From Elysia chlorotica (lineage: Eukaryota > Mollusca > Gastropoda > Plakobranchidae): 64,000 bases of DNA. Below, one piece after another: positions 21,785-36,449 of this stretch. Each line of letters begins with the position of its first letter. The stretch's first letter is position 1. The stretch spans positions 119,166-183,165 of the forward strand of contig RQTK01000891.1 of NCBI GenBank assembly GCA_003991915.1. The letters are read 5' to 3'. The notes under the pieces were generated by a model, which was not told where the DNA came from, did not search any database, and saw only the letters and a program-made list of their open reading frames with translations. A program made the translations under genes and the position numbers.

Positions 21785-22487
21785 NNNNNNNNNNNNNNNN
21801 NNNNNNNNNNNNNNNNNNNNNNNNNNNNNNNNNNNNNNNNNNNNNNNNNNNNNNNNNNNNNNNNNNNNNNNNNNNNNNNNNNNNNNNNNNNNNNNNNNNN
21901 NNNNNNNNNNNNNNNNNNNNNNNNNNNNNNNNNNNNNNNNNNNNNNNNNNNNNNNNNNNNNNNNNNNNNNNNNNNNNNNNNNNNNNNNNNNNNNNNNNNN
22001 NNNNNNNNNNNNNNNNNNNNNNNNNNNNNNNNNNNNNNNNNNNNNNNNNNNNNNNNNNNNNNNNNNNNNNNNNNNNNNNNNNNNNNNNNNNNNNNNNNNN
22101 NNNNNNNNNNNNNNNNNNNNNNNNNNNNNNNNNNNNNNNNNNNNNNNNNNNNNNNNNNNNNNNNNNNNNNNNNNNNNNNNNNNNNNNNNNNNNNNNNNNN
22201 NNNNNNNNNNNNNNNNNNNNNNNNNNNNNNNNNNNNNNNNNNNNNNNNNNNNNNNNNNNNNNNNNNNNNNNNNNNNNNNNNNNNNNNNNNNNNNNNNNNN
22301 NNNNNNNNNNNNNNNNNNNNNNNNNNNNNNNNNNNNNNNNNNNNNNNNNNNNNNNNNNNNNNNNNNNNNNNNNNNNNNNNNNNNNNNNNNNNNNNNNNNN
22401 NNNNNNNNNNNNNNNNNNNNNNNNNNNNNNNNNNNNNNNNNNNNNNNNNNNNNNNNNNNNNNNNNNNNNNNNNNNNNNNNNNNNNNN
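21785..22487. other. Assembly gap (703 N)
   Basis: The run of N gives no sequence information. It abuts a TATC microsatellite, so an expanded or unresolved repeat is the likely cause. Open frames running through it are artefacts. Confidence 1.
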
Positions 22488-22489
22488 CA

Positions 22490-22569
<80 letters not shown>

Positions 22570-22580
22570 ATCTATCTATT
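22488..22580. repeat. (TATC)n microsatellite at the gap edge
   Basis: About 20 TATC units with a few interruptions (TTTC, ATTT) follow the gap directly, and the array probably continues into it. Confidence 0.95.
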
Positions 22581-22589
22581 TATCTATAT

Positions 22590-22754
22590 CAGTTTCTCTC
22601 ACCTTATATATTTCCGTCTCTCTCTATTCCTCTCTTTCTCCCAAACTCTCCTACCTCTATCTCTTTATTTTTTCTTTCCTTCTTTCTCTCTACTTTCTTT
22701 GTTTCTCTCTCTTCTCTATTTTCTCTTTTTTTCTCTTTAACTCTCTTTCTCTCA

Positions 22755-22790
<36 letters not shown>

Positions 22791-22802
22791 CTCCTCCTGT
22801 CT
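22590..22802. repeat. CT-rich tract with (TC)n core
   Basis: An imperfect pyrimidine tract includes an unbroken (TC)n at about 22758-22787. It gives long Ser/Leu open frames that are artefacts of the repeat. Confidence 0.9.
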
Positions 22803-23479
22803 CATAGCGGCGCGGATGTCTAACGGAACGCAATGACCGTATTTTTTAAATTTCCTCACAAGAGCGTCGACCGCGTGAAAAGATGTGCACACTGCTGTAG
22901 AAGTGTGGCAACGCATGTAATCCACCTGGTCGAAATCAAACAAATTTTCCTTTTCCTATCGTTAACTCCCCGCACTTTTTTTTACTATGAGCAGTGAACT
23001 CAAAATTTACTCAGCAACGCCGCTTTCTTAATAAACGTAAAAACCCGTTTTTCTTGTCTCTCGAGGGGCGGGTTCTTAGACGGAGACTGTATAAGCTTAC
23101 CGGTCGATTGTTCAGATCCACTCATGATGGGACATAGACCTATAAAATTACCATCTTATGATGAAACGTTTATAAAGCTTCATGGATCCACTTCATTTAA
23201 ACGTACAAAATACATTGTACACGCATGGGGACTGGCATAAAAAGAAAAGGGACATGCGCTGCTGATTAGGCTACTAAATGAATTACATTTTTTTAAATTG
23301 ATCCTGCACCACAGCAGCAAAACCCTTTCCACAAAATACCTTCCCACTCTGCTCAATGTTCTGCAGCTGTAAACCATCACATTAACCATCACCGCCACCG
23401 CCACCAACATCATCATTCACATCAAGTCTTAATCATCGTCGCTATTGTTATGCATCATACCATCACATCTGCCACTACC
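22803..23479. other. Intergenic, no gene seen
   Basis: The first 250 bases are richer in CpG than the surroundings (GGCGCGGATG, GCGTCGACCGCG), which might mark a promoter or unmethylated patch. No exon or RNA gene is supported. Confidence 0.4.
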
Positions 23480-23547
23480 GTCATCACCACCATCATCATT
23501 ATCATCAATATTATCTACCACTATCATCATCGCCGTCTCATCATCAG

Positions 23548-23610
<63 letters not shown>

Positions 23611-23614
23611 TATC
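23480..23614. repeat. (CAT)n trinucleotide repeat
   Basis: Imperfect CAT/CAC repeats start near 23380 and become pure from about 23546 to 23608. The repeat lies outside any gene model. Confidence 0.95.
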
Positions 23615-26600
23615 GACATCTTCATATTCTTATCTTCATGCTTATATATTATCTCACTAATTTTGTTCATCTTTCTTCACTATTTTCATTGTACTTCCAC
23701 TAATTTAAAGCTTACATTACAATGTGAAATCCATATGTAAGCACAAGATTCACCTGATAAGAAGTGTTTCAGCATAGCCCACCGTTTCGTTGACGCAGAG
23801 AAGAAGCAGTGGTTAATGATCCCAAAGAAATTGATTGTTGCCACGCACGAATCAACAGTAGAGCACCCTACGAGGTTAAAACTATAATGACTGAAACCAG
23901 TAAAAAAAAACCTCTCTGTTGGGTTCCCATTTTCCGTATAATAGTCCCAAATATAATTTTCTTATCCAATAAGAGTAAAGATGTGTATGTTAAAGTAAGA
24001 CCCAAAACCTGCTGACACTAGTCCTTTAGTCAATTGTAGGCCATGAACAGTATCCAGGTCTATTTTGATAATAGTAAGTTTCAAAATTAATGCACTCTCA
24101 ATTTTTTGACTTCATTGTAAATTTTAATTTACTACTACTACAAAAAAAAAAAGAAAAATAATTCAAAAAATTATCTTTTTAAAACCCAACTACGGAAAAT
24201 AATGTCAACAAAACTCTTATAGTTCAGATTCATTATCAAGTCAGACAAATGCGTTGAATCAAATTGACTTCAATAATTGTTTCCTGGCTTAAATTTTCTC
24301 TTGTGCTGTCGTTTGCCAATCTCAAATCAATTTTGTATCTTAAATTTAAAAAATATTTTCAGGTTATCTGATTGGCCCAAAAAAAGAAAAATTAAGAAAA
24401 ACACAACTTAGATAAACTGAACAATACAAAAATGAAAGACACATAGTTTTACACAAGTTAGTTAAACATTTATTCTGATAGACAGTTGTATGACAAAGTG
24501 GCAAGAAAAAAAAGAGAGAGATAAAGTGGAAGTGAGAGGAAATAAACTAAATTATATATAAATTTGCCACACATTGAACTAAATTCTAAAATAAAATGAA
24601 AGGCATTGAACAGGTGTTCTTGAGACTTGTGAGACATCTTAAACAATACAAATAATCATATTACGATTGGTCAAAAAAATTTTGCTCTGATTGTTCAAAG
24701 CTATTATAAGGGTGTTTTGCAGGTGTGCGTATTTCATAACACAGAATAATAACTATTACAATTTAAAAAGTAGGGAAAAACTATTGTTACATAAGAAAAA
24801 AAATGTTGCTGTAATAGAGAAGAAAATAATGCCACAGCTTACAGAAACACTTTGGTACATATAAAACTCTAAACATTTTGCAGGTTTTATGTGAAATAGT
24901 AAACAATATTCCTTCCTCTGTAAAAATCTATAAATTTTGGTTTCCTAGCTTATTTACTCAATTCTATGGTTATAAATCACAGTACACGTTAGAATGAAAA
25001 ATAATTTTTGGTGTGTAATTGTGAATGATTTCTTTTTGTTCCATAACAAAAAACAGGGATAATAAATTGTTGACATAACTTTAAAAAAAATTAAAAAAGG
25101 ATTATTATCAATAATAAAATAAGGAACATCCAAAAGCTTCAAGTCGAGCCATATTAATTATCATAGACAAACAATATAGAATATACAGAGATTATAGTAG
25201 TAATAGAAAAATATGAAGGATTTATTGTTGACATTTGGTTGTTTTACTTTACAAAATATACAGCTGGAAAAAGGAATGTTGGAGCGTGAATAGAATTGTG
25301 TATAACAAGTGCTGTATAAAAAGGAAAGCGAAAAGAAAGAAAAAAAAAAATACCTTAAAAATTAAAAAAGACTAAGCATTAAAAATAAGACTCAATCACA
25401 CTTCCATCAAAAAATCATATTTTGTAATTCAGTGATACTATGTAGGCTAGTGAGGACATTTTTTTTGCATGCTTTGAAACTACAGTACTACCGCAGGGAG
25501 CTGGAGTTTTACAACAAACTATTAATAATTTTGTAAACAATAATGACTTCTTCAGGTGAAAGTAATTTTTTACAAGACCTCTTCAATGATTTTAATATTG
25601 CTGTAAAATGATCATGAATTGAAAGACTAATAATCACGAAACAGCTTTTAAAAATGTACTGGAAAGAGACCTACTCCATAGCTAGATACCCTGATTAAGT
25701 AATGGTAAAAGGCGTAATTTATTAAAATTAAATATCCTGGTTAGGTGTATGTAAAGGGAGACATTCATTAAATTAGATTATTCTATTTTAAAAAAAAGAC
25801 CAGCTAAAGAAGATGCCCTGGTTTGTTGTTGTGTTTTTTTCTTCTCTAAAAGCAAGCTATTATTCTTTGGTTATATGCCTTGAAATCAAGTAATTCCTGA
25901 CTTTCACATTGAGTTAAATCAATTGAACTCTTTTTATATTCAGTCTTGTATTAATTCTAAATGGTATGTAGTTTACTTTCTGCAACTTTTGATATAAATT
26001 GGTGCTGGTTCATATGGTTAAATAAATATAAATAAGTTGCAGTAAACATTTGTAATTTTCATATGAGTAAGAGGATTTAAGCACATGCAGGGGTAATTTA
26101 AAAAAATGAAAAAGGATAACAAATTTAAAATAAAAAACTATTTCACTATATTACAATTCAAAAACATTTAAATAGTAAGGATACATATATTCATGAAAAA
26201 AAAGAAAGTGTTTGTAAACGAAAAATTAATAAATACATGTAGCAGGATAACATTATTTGGTGCTTTTGTAACATTCAGTGTCTCTGTAGCTTTAACATAA
26301 AAAGAAAACCCTAAGTCAGCAAAACTACTAAAGAAGACAGGCATGTCAGATGACTTTTGTATTGGAAGTAGGCCTGCCCTTTCAAGCTGGCTTTTCAGAA
26401 AACTGATTTGAACCAAAGCCAGCTGTTCATTTTCGTTCACTCTTTATTTAGATTCTAAACAAATCTTAGTCAGTAATCTTTCTAGCCCCCCCCCCCATCC
26501 TTTTTTTTCATTTTTAGCCTCTCCACTTCTCTTATTTTTTAGCTTTTCCACTTCTCTTATCTGGCTTAAATTGTGTTACTAGTACTAGGATCTAGAATAA

Positions 26601-29600
26601 AGTTATACTGTAATAGGTATTAATTTCCCAATGATTTGTTTTTTAATTATTTGAAGAAACTTAAAGATTATGTAAATATTGTTAATATACTTATCTTATA
26701 CAACAATTCAAAATGAAAAAAAAATTCCATACCTTCAAATGTAGCTTGCATACACTATAACACACAATTATTTTTATAAAAACATGTGAAAACATGTTTC
26801 GAAAAAACAGATTTTGAACAATAATACATACAAAAATCATTAAAATATAATTCAAAAGTTAGGGAGAAGGGTTGAGCAAACACAAATTAAGCTATCACAA
26901 TCTTAATTCAAGGCAGAAAAGTGGTGAGCGTGTAAATATAAAGATGAGAAGCAAAGAAAACAAGGTTTTAAATTTAGAAACATGCAGAAACTACCACAAG
27001 AAAAGATACACACAAAAAAAAGATGGACTTCAAGAGCAGAGATAGTGATTAAAAGATGCTGCACAATAACTGTAATAATATGAGTGATTTATACAGAAAT
27101 ATTTCGTATAACATAAGACTACCAGTGAACGCAACCAGGAGTCATCAAAATATTAACATTATTGTTCTGTTATGAAGTGATTGCATTCGAGAACAATCTT
27201 ATAGCCTTTCTTCAAACAATTTAAAAAATATTCATTGCAGTAGGAAAGTTGTGCAAAAGCATGCCTTTTTTAAGTTAACACACATGCCTTATGATACAGC
27301 ATATAATGTATTAAAGTATAAGAAGTATATGGTCTCTGAACATGAAATATAAATGGAAAATGACAATAGAAATGAGATTAAACAGCTTTTTCATATGGTA
27401 AGCCTTTAAATGGACAGCAATGGTGGGAATAACCTTTTTAATTGAAAAAAAACAAAAACAAAACAACAACAATGCAAAATGGGTGAAATAGAACTCTTCA
27501 CCAAAAAAATCCTCTTCAAATGACTTTGGTTATAAGCATTCTTTGAAGAGTGAAAATGAAATTTATACATATACACATAATACAAAGCATATATTGGGAT
27601 GTAACAGAACAGAAGCTTGAAATTGGTAATTTATGGACGTTGATAAAAAAAAGTAGAAGAAAAAGAGGACATGACGACAAATAAATCTTTGACCCTGAAC
27701 AAAGTTCTGCAGAAGAAAAACAAAAGCATTTTCAAAATCCTGAATGAACATCACATCTCTTTATTGTAGTGAATATATATTTCTTAATTATATCTTTTGT
27801 TAATATTGATAGGTAAGAAACTATTATGACATCTATGTGTTGTGCATTATAGGAAGGAACGAATCTGGAATACTATTTCGATTTCGTCTCTGTTGAGATA
27901 GTTACGAACACATTCAGCCAGTCAAAATCGACGCTGTAAGTCCTCTGTTTCATTTTGTACTATTTTTCAAAAGTATTGATCTCCTTTTCAGGAGCTCTAT
28001 GCTTGGCATATGATATTGTTATAATGTCATAAATGACTGATATTTTTTTGTATTATAAAATATTTAGATATGCATAAACAATTTTTAAAAGTTAATTTAT
28101 CATACAATATACATTGAACATGACATCTGATTTTTAGATAAGAAAAACCAACAAGTTTATAACAATATATACATTTTTCAATGAATTTTGAGAAACATGG
28201 TAGTATAATAAATACTTTCCAATACTTGAAAAATTATTTTTACAAATATTGATATATAAATTAAATGGGGTTAGAAACTGTTATTAATTCATACATCATA
28301 GTTTATTTTTTTAACAAAAACCTGGCCATTAAAATTACACCACTGTTTTATCTTTTTAATATTCACACTCATCTTTCGATTTTAGACAATCTCTTAATGG
28401 ACAAACGCTGAATGAATTATATTTTATCAACACATTTTTCAATTTCTCTGTAGCTTTTGTTTCTCCACATATCAATGTCAAAGGGCAAGAATAATTTAAG
28501 GAAAATATTACATGATGATTTCACTTTAACAGTGTTTCTGAAAATATTAATAGCCAGTGCAAGATTACAACAACAAAAAAAGCTGAATATAAACAAACCA
28601 TTTTTCTAATGCGATTCATTTACTTTCTTCTTACACTTCTTTTCTCTTTTCACCAGTGAACATTATATTGCACGAATAATTCAATATCAGAAAACAGTGA
28701 CTGGAAAACAAATTACAGCTTTTTATCTCTTATCCCTCAGATAATCATGTCGTTATTGGAACCTACATTTTTTACTTAATTGTTAACCAAATCACAACAT
28801 TTACTGACCTATTCAGGGAGGAAAAGAGGGTGGGGAAGGGGTTGAACAATGTGAACACACTGGTGCAAATTCTTTTTTTCGAAGAATGTCAATAAGTTCT
28901 AATTAATGTGAAAAAATTCAAAATATTTTTAAAAGGGCAATCAGCTTTTTCTGAATACCACATTACATAAAATGTATATACATATGTTTCAGAAAATCTT
29001 GGAAATTTAATGTATTTCTCAATATTATCAAAATGTATTACTCTAAATACTAACACATTGCGACTCATTTGAGTAGAGTCCAAAGCATATCAACATAAAG
29101 CAACAATCATAATGTGCATTTATATTTTAGATCTATGAAGTGCTTCTGATGAATCACAATGTTCTGATTTGTGGGACCTAGGAGAGTTCAAGTTTCAATA
29201 TAAGTGCAATTGGAAAAAAACATTTCAGAATATAACAAATTAAAAAAGAAAAAAAACATCTTTGTTTGCAACCGCAGTAAAATAAATTTTTGTTAAAACT
29301 ACGTGAAACTAACAATGCATATTATAGCACAAAGATTATGCCATTAACAGTTGTCTGAAAAGAAGAGACGAATATCCTCATTATTTACATTCAGAAGAAT
29401 AAACAGAAAACGATTTACTAAGAATTCAAGGGAAAAGATATGTCCTGATTATGAAAACTAATTCAATTCTAGATAGCATGAACCAAAGATCAAATTCGTT
29501 TTGTCTAGAAAGTTAACCATATGTATCAAGACATGATATTCAAGTCACAAAAATTTTTTATATGTCCACACACAGTGACATGTAAATATTTGACTTACAA

Positions 29601-30804
29601 GCTTTTCAGTAGCTTGTACAGTCTTAAGAAGCCGTCCTAGTCTTCAGGGAACATAATTCAACAATTTTAGACATGTGCATCGTTCCAGGAATACAGAAAA
29701 TTTCCAATGCATAGGTCCTACGTTTCACATGTAACTCAAAGTAAGACGTTTGCTAGATTTTACTTTTTTGACAAGTACAGGTTGAAAATTTTAAAGAATA
29801 AAAGTGTACAAATTGGAATGAAGTGAGACAACTTTCATAATTCAACAAAGTTATTCAAAGAGCGTTTTATTATTATTTACATATCAAAGAACTAGATAAA
29901 AACCTCTACGGGAGACTGAGGGGACCAGAGGTAATCTAACAATAGTCTGGAACATGCAAAATGAAAGAGCGCTTGTCATCACAGTCAAGAATTGCAAGGT
30001 TTTTGGTCTAACACTTGCCACATTTTCATCTGCTAGTTACCTCTCAGATTCTTTTGCAAAACAAAAACAAAATTTAACCACTGCTGTATTAAGATGAGAC
30101 AGATTCGACAGAAATTTATAAGAGATTTAAGTATTTAACCATAGATTTAACCATAACACATACAATTTTTTTCAAATACACATGTTGTTTGGTGCATTTT
30201 TCCGTAATGACCATAACTGTTGCTGATGTACGTCGAAAGTTTTGATATTTTAGTTGACATTTTATATATTTCACAGGAAAGATAGAGTGATTTTTTGGTT
30301 TGATAAAAGTAGACATTCAATGGTTTTAGATTTCTCTCCTTGAGGTTTCAATACTTGAAAAAAATAAAAGCAAGCTCAAATATCATGGATTTACATGTGT
30401 AGTGTTCCATAAAGATATTCCCCAGCCTTGTATGGTGCTGCTGATGAGATCATATCAAATAAAAAGGTTCTTAATTAGATTTGATGCAACATTTCCTCTG
30501 CCCATAGGGAAATAAGAAAAATGAATATGTGAGGTAAATTATAAGGTGCCTGATACAAATATACAATGTTCTTTCTCAAACTCATACAAAAAAACAAATT
30601 GCATTTTATGACAGTCATCTGCATCATTTACATTTGAATACTTAATTAAAATACTTATTACGGTTGCAAGTACCAGAACATGTTCAGATTTATTCAAAGA
30701 TAACAGTAATAAATAGTTCCTCCTTCTCAACGTCATATCCAGTGTCAAACACTTTGCAGTAGTCTATTATTTCATTTCTCATTTTTTTTTCCCATTTTCA
30801 TCCG
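23615..30804. other. Intergenic and 3' flank of PLCB
   Basis: About 7.2 kb of AT-rich sequence has homopolymer runs and no open frame or splice pattern I would defend. On the minus strand AATAAA hexamers occur at 30689-30694, about 110 nt past the PLCB stop, and further down (for example 24469-24474), so the 3' UTR could be short or several kilobases long. No mobile element ends are evident. Confidence 0.5.
30689..30694 (-). terminator. Candidate PLCB poly(A) signal
   Basis: AATAAA on the minus strand about 110 nt after the PLCB stop codon is the first canonical hexamer downstream. Others follow, so the main cleavage site is uncertain. Confidence 0.4.
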
Positions 30805-31224
30805 CTACATTGTCGTCAAGTGTTCCTGACTGTTCACCTTTTTCTCCGGTGTTCCTTCTGCATCTTTTTTGCTGCTGTGTGTACTTCCCTCTTCCCCATC
30901 CACATGGCCATTCTCTACTCCCTTTGTGGGACCAGTCACTGATATTGTCGTGGTGTGGGGCCCAGGTGATGCTGGCTTGTCACTGCTGCTTGCCACGCTG
31001 TTGTTGCTGTAATTGCTGTTGCTGCTCACCATCTTGCTTGGGCTGCTGTCACCGTTGGTGCTCCTGCTATCATTCACACTGATCAGCGGCGTCTTCACCG
31101 GAGGAGTGCCTGTATCGTCGTTGTCGTTGTCGTCATTGAGGTCATCATAGTCAAGCTGGACAGCCAGTTCTTCTTCGAGCCGACGCATGTTAGTTTCAAA
31201 ATTGGCCTTGAAAGCTTTAAGAAC
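30805..31224 (-). CDS. PLCB1: PLCB last coding exon
   Basis: The exon encodes the end of the coiled coil ([20 protein letters not shown]), an acidic Asp/Asn run, and a Ser/Asn/Thr-rich disordered tail ending SQEHLTTM before the stop at 30805-30807. The tail ends in a hydrophobic residue preceded by TT, so a C-terminal PDZ ligand like those of some PLC betas is possible but not typical. Confidence 0.95.
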   Translation of the reverse strand, partial: VLKAFKANFETNMRRLEEELAVQLDYDDLNDDNDNDDTGTPPVKTPLISVNDSRSTNGDSSPSKMVSSNSNYSNNSVASSSDKPASPGPHTTTISVTGPTKGVENGHVDGEEGSTHSSKKDAEGTPEKKVNSQEHLTTM

Positions 31225-32132
31225 CTGAGCCAAAATTTAGAGATAAAACATTTAGTAAAAGGTAATAAGATGGTCTTTACTTGAAGTCCAATGCTTAAAT
31301 ACTCATAAAGACTACATGGTAATTACATTAACTTAAAAAACAGTCAAGGACTAAAATTAATTTCAAATGCATAGGAAAGATAATAAAAAAAATCATTAAA
31401 TGAATATTTTCATCCTTTTTGTAATTTTCTTCCCATAATATCAAATGTATAAACATATTGATTTACATTTATTCGATTAGAAAAATATGGAAATTTATTG
31501 TAATCCTCTCATATAAACAGATCAACAGGAAAGGATGATAAAAAATCCTAGGAAATCAACAGTTAACAAGTTAAGGACTAAAAAAAACTTGTTTTTCTCA
31601 CATTTATTTCTATTCGGTGAGATCTTACCTCTTCTCTGTCAGTCTTGAAGTCTTTCTTGATCTCCGCCAGTTTGACCTCTAATTCTCCCTGCCTTTTGTC
31701 TAGAATGTCCTTGAGCTGTTAAAATTGAACAATCATAACAAATATTAAAAGAAATTCCCCATAAATGTACATAAGCTGATTTGGATGAGTTTCCAAAATA
31801 AACTTGAATTAACAGCCTTTTTTCTAGGGCAACATGGAAAAAGCTCTGTGTGTACTTAACAAAGGATACATTTCTAAAATTTCTAAAATTATGGCCTTTC
31901 AATTCATGTTGCTTCTGACATCAATGCAATAATCATATGTGTTCATGCTCCTCTATCTTTCATACATAATACATCTGTCAATGTTCTTACATTTTTTTTT
32001 TTCTCACCTTATTCCTTTCAGTGACAACTGTTGATACATGTTCACGTTCAACCTCTCGCTTAATTCTGAAATAGAAAGATAGTTTGACACATATAAATTA
32101 TGCTAATAAATCTTGTTTACAAGATGCTAGTG

Positions 32133-32171
<39 letters not shown>

Positions 32172-32172
32172 G

Positions 32173-32214
<42 letters not shown>

Positions 32215-35200
32215 TTATTACCAGTTTTATTTCAACAATTTTGTTCTTGTTATTTCGTCAGTATCATTTTAATATATAATAATATCTTATACATCCTCAT
32301 TGCAATTCCAACAAAGTCTACTACTGTTATAAACCTTGAGAGCTCCTGCTTGTCCTTGTGTTTCTTGCTCAGCATCTTCATGTGCTCCCGATTCTGTACA
32401 TCCATCTTTTTCATAAGCTCTGTAACCTCGGAGTCATGGATTCCGTTCAACATTTTTACATGGCTGTACATCAGAAGGGGAAATTAAAAATAATAATAGA
32501 TGTACATAGCTTTTAAAGTAAAAGTCTTTTACAATCGGTATTCATTATAAGGACTGTGCATGGGAAAAAAAATCTTTTTCTTATTCTGTGTTTTGTTTAT
32601 TTATTCCCACATTGTACTCTGAGGTAATTTCATGGATGTCTTGACTAAGGAGCACAAGAAATAGTAGTTTGCCTAAAAAACACATGATAATCATTTGCCT
32701 GTAACATAAAATGTCCAACAGAGAAGCCAAAATACAAGTATGTGAAAAAAAGAAGTATTGCTGACAAATCTCTAGGTAAGCACACATATTATACAGTAAG
32801 TCATATAAAGGCCAAAAAAAAAAATTCTTTATAATTCACCTGGCATGATCTGCCTCCATGATAGTGTGCAAGACATCATACATAGCCTCATGGTGACGAG
32901 CCTCAACATCCAACTCCATCTGAAAATGTTCCTTACCCAGCACTAGAAGAGCTTTGGCTTGGGAGGCTTTCATCTCTCGGTGCTGATGGAACCCAGAGTG
33001 TGAAAACATTGAAATGAAAATAGCACTGTCAAAGTCAACCACCACACAAGTTATTTGCTGAGTTGCAATTGTCATTCTTGTTATACCCAGAAAAGCCCTC
33101 ATAAATTTTTTAATGGTGCAAGATTCATATTATAACGTTAATGCATAAACCTACCTGACATTGCATTTGAGATTTAGATTTATTAATCAATGTAGAGCAA
33201 TGCATCATCAACACAATTTATATACTTTTCATGGGTACTAGATACCTCATTGCAGTTTCTAGATTTATCATGGAAACATTAATAGTGTTACCATAAGATC
33301 CTCAACCCTTTTTGTAATAATTTGAGACGTAAGGTTTCATTATAATTTTTTGCATTTAGAGTAAAACTATCTATTTGTTTGGAAATATTAATGTCATGGA
33401 AAAATTTAATTTCTCTTATTTAAATGACAAACATAATCAAACTAAACATAATTCAAGCATAGATGAGACCATACCTTTAAGTCCTGTATGGTCAACAACT
33501 CCTGCAATTCTCCCTTCAGCTGGTTCTGCTTTTGCTCAGTGGATTTTCCTTCCTTGGCCATTTTCTTGAGAATCTTGCTGTGGTGCTTATCCATAGAGAT
33601 GCGGGTTTTCGTCTGACTGGATATGAGTTTGTCCACTGCGACCTGTTGCTGGACCTCAAGGTTTTCTCGCGCCTGGAGAACAACACAATCATTGACTTTA
33701 CACTATTCAATAGTCAAAGCTTAACCAATAAAGCACAGTGCGCTAGATGACTGCCTCGCTATGAAAGAACTAATGGTAACGCTCGCAGTTATTTCACTGA
33801 CTTGGCACCTCCCAACTGGGCACTTCGGAGTGCCGACCAATTGTCACATGTAGTGGACATCCTTTATTTTTCCTTTTTCTATCACGCGAGATACTTGTGA
33901 TTGGATAAACAGGCTCTTAAAAGGCCAAACAATGAAATCAATAAATAGTTTGGAGGATTCACAGCCTCCCAGTCACATTATGACGGTAATATCACTGATT
34001 ATAGCCTGAATCTCTAAGAAAGGAAAGGGCTGAGGAAGGAGCAAGATATCCATGTAGAGTTTATTCATATTCTTAAGAACACTTACCCGCTCAGCCTTCC
34101 GTTTAACACTTTCCAGTTCTTTGTCTCTTTTGGCCAAACATTTGAGGAAAGCTTTATGATTCTTCAGTTCAGCCAGAGGGGTTGGTGTTAGGATTGACGT
34201 GTCTAAAAAGAGAACACAGAAGCAGTATTAGTAAGTCTGAGTTGCCGCAAAGTGCACCAATCACTTTTGCAAGTACAAACAAACACACATAAAAAAACAC
34301 CCACAGGTGCACACCAATACATTATAAGATTTTTTACCTTAATGATAAACATACAAAAGCAATTTTATTAGGAGTTTCTTCCCTTGTATGACTGTAGAGT
34401 AAAAATATGGCAGAAAAAGTGTAAAAAGAAAAAAAAATTATAACTATACTATATAATATTGAAAAAACTCAAGCGATTGATTGTTGTTTATCTAAAACAT
34501 TAAGTTTACATAATCTATTTTAGTAAGTTGTTGTTAAGATTTAAAATGCATAAAATGACTAAAGTCGCATAATCCCAACATTGCTTTAAACAATTATCAA
34601 AACAAGAGATCTTAAAAGAAATTTCATTGAAAATTTTGTATCATCCTTTCAAAATAAAAAATAAAAACAAAACCTTTCAAAAGGAATATGTAGAAGATTA
34701 ACTCAATCCTAAAAAAAAACGTGTTAAAGTAAAGAAAGTATTTACAGAGCATCATTTATTCTGTTGGTCTTTCATTTAGTAAAGAATTTCTTCGAAATAC
34801 TTTGGCAAACTTTTCCCCCTGATCTCAGTTCATTTGTTTCTTCAATGAGGTAAAACTACAAAATTGTATCTAACATTTATGGCAAGAGTTATCATAACAG
34901 GGAACAGATTCTTCTGTCAAAGTTAGAATGGAAAAGTTAATACAGGATTCTATCCTACTGCACTGCCTAAACAAAGTGAAAAAAATTATGGTCAAAAGTG
35001 TAGACTTTTCCATTGTTTGTTTGCTGTTAATATTCTTTCTTTTTTTTAAATGACACAAATGGTAGATATGTAACGATGAATACAAAGACTCATAGTCATA
35101 GGTGCCACTTGACAGCTACAGCTGCATACACTCAAAAAAAACATCTTTAAAGAGAAGAGAGAACCAATAATAAGGAACATACAACTTCTTTTAACAACTA

Positions 35201-36354
35201 TAAATATGTACTAAACAAAACTACAAATAACCTGCAATAACAGTGCAAAACTATATCTTTATAATGTGTTCTTGTAAGCACAGCATATAAAGTTAAAACT
35301 TGTTGACGAGTCTAACATTACGAAATACCTAAGTCTTCAAAAAACTAGAAGTCTAAAATATAAAAATACCCTTTTCTAAATATTGTATACTAATATTCAT
35401 GCACTGGTACTTGCTTAGTTTCAAAGTCAAACTTCTACATAACTTCAAATTTTTTAAATTGTTGATTTTTTTATCATCCAAAAAGTTTAATTCATGATAT
35501 TTTATTTATATTGTCACATCCATATCATATCACTTAAAATTGTTTTTAATTTGAAACAATTTACAAAATTATAGTTTAAAGAAAGTGGCTTTGGTCCATT
35601 ATATTACAAAATTAAAATAATGCGACAAAAATAAAAAGGTCAAGCCACAAAAATATGTGCTTCAATGTTCAATATGCCAGGAGGCTATTTACTTATGTAT
35701 TTAATTATTATCCGTTTCTTTTTTTTTTCTTCAGAAAATAGATTGGTAACCTTTGCTTGGGAAATCTTAAACTAAAAAAAACAAACTTAAAAAGCTCTAT
35801 ACTTTCTCTCTTTTATGGTTGGTTCTTAAAACAACTAAAACTGCAAAACGGTTACATATCCGAAACAGACCCTATCTCAGTTTAAGGAATTTTTTAAATC
35901 ACTTTTTTTCTTGGTACATAAAATACAGAATTGTTTTCACTACTGATACAAACTTAGGTTAAAACAATGGAATTGTGACAAACACTATTACCAGAAAGTT
36001 TTGTGGTCTGCAGAACAGAAGTAGTTTGTATTCCACCCTCTTGTCCGAGTAAACCAGATTGCATTCGAACCATGGGTGGTGGTGCCGCTACAAGCAATGC
36101 ACGCAGGACATTCAAATTGTGAACAGACAACACCATGGTGTGGAAACATAGAGAGGGTTTGGGGGGGAAGGGGGTTTCCACAATTACAACAATAAAACTA
36201 TACTATGTCAAAGGATTTACGTCAAAATTTAAAGAAAGAGAGACACAAAATAAGGCAAAATAGAGACATGCAGAGAGAGAAATGAGAAAAACCAAACTTA
36301 CAGAGACAGGCAGAAAGGGAGAGATAGTTATGCCAAATGTACACAGGCAGGCAA

Positions 36355-36449
<95 letters not shown>

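Noticed and set aside
21669..22823. Long open frames through the N gap
   Set aside because: They are made of unknown bases and the TATC/CT repeat; no coding information is present.
23445..23740. Ser- and Ile-rich frames over (CAT)n
   Set aside because: Simple repeat in intergenic DNA, without splice sites.
32084..32272. Tyr-rich frame
   Set aside because: It is a translation of the (ATT)n repeat within an intron.
33690..34010. Locally GC-richer block in a PLC beta intron, considered as a mobile element or RNA gene
   Set aside because: No terminal repeats, target duplication or clear pol III boxes could be found by eye.
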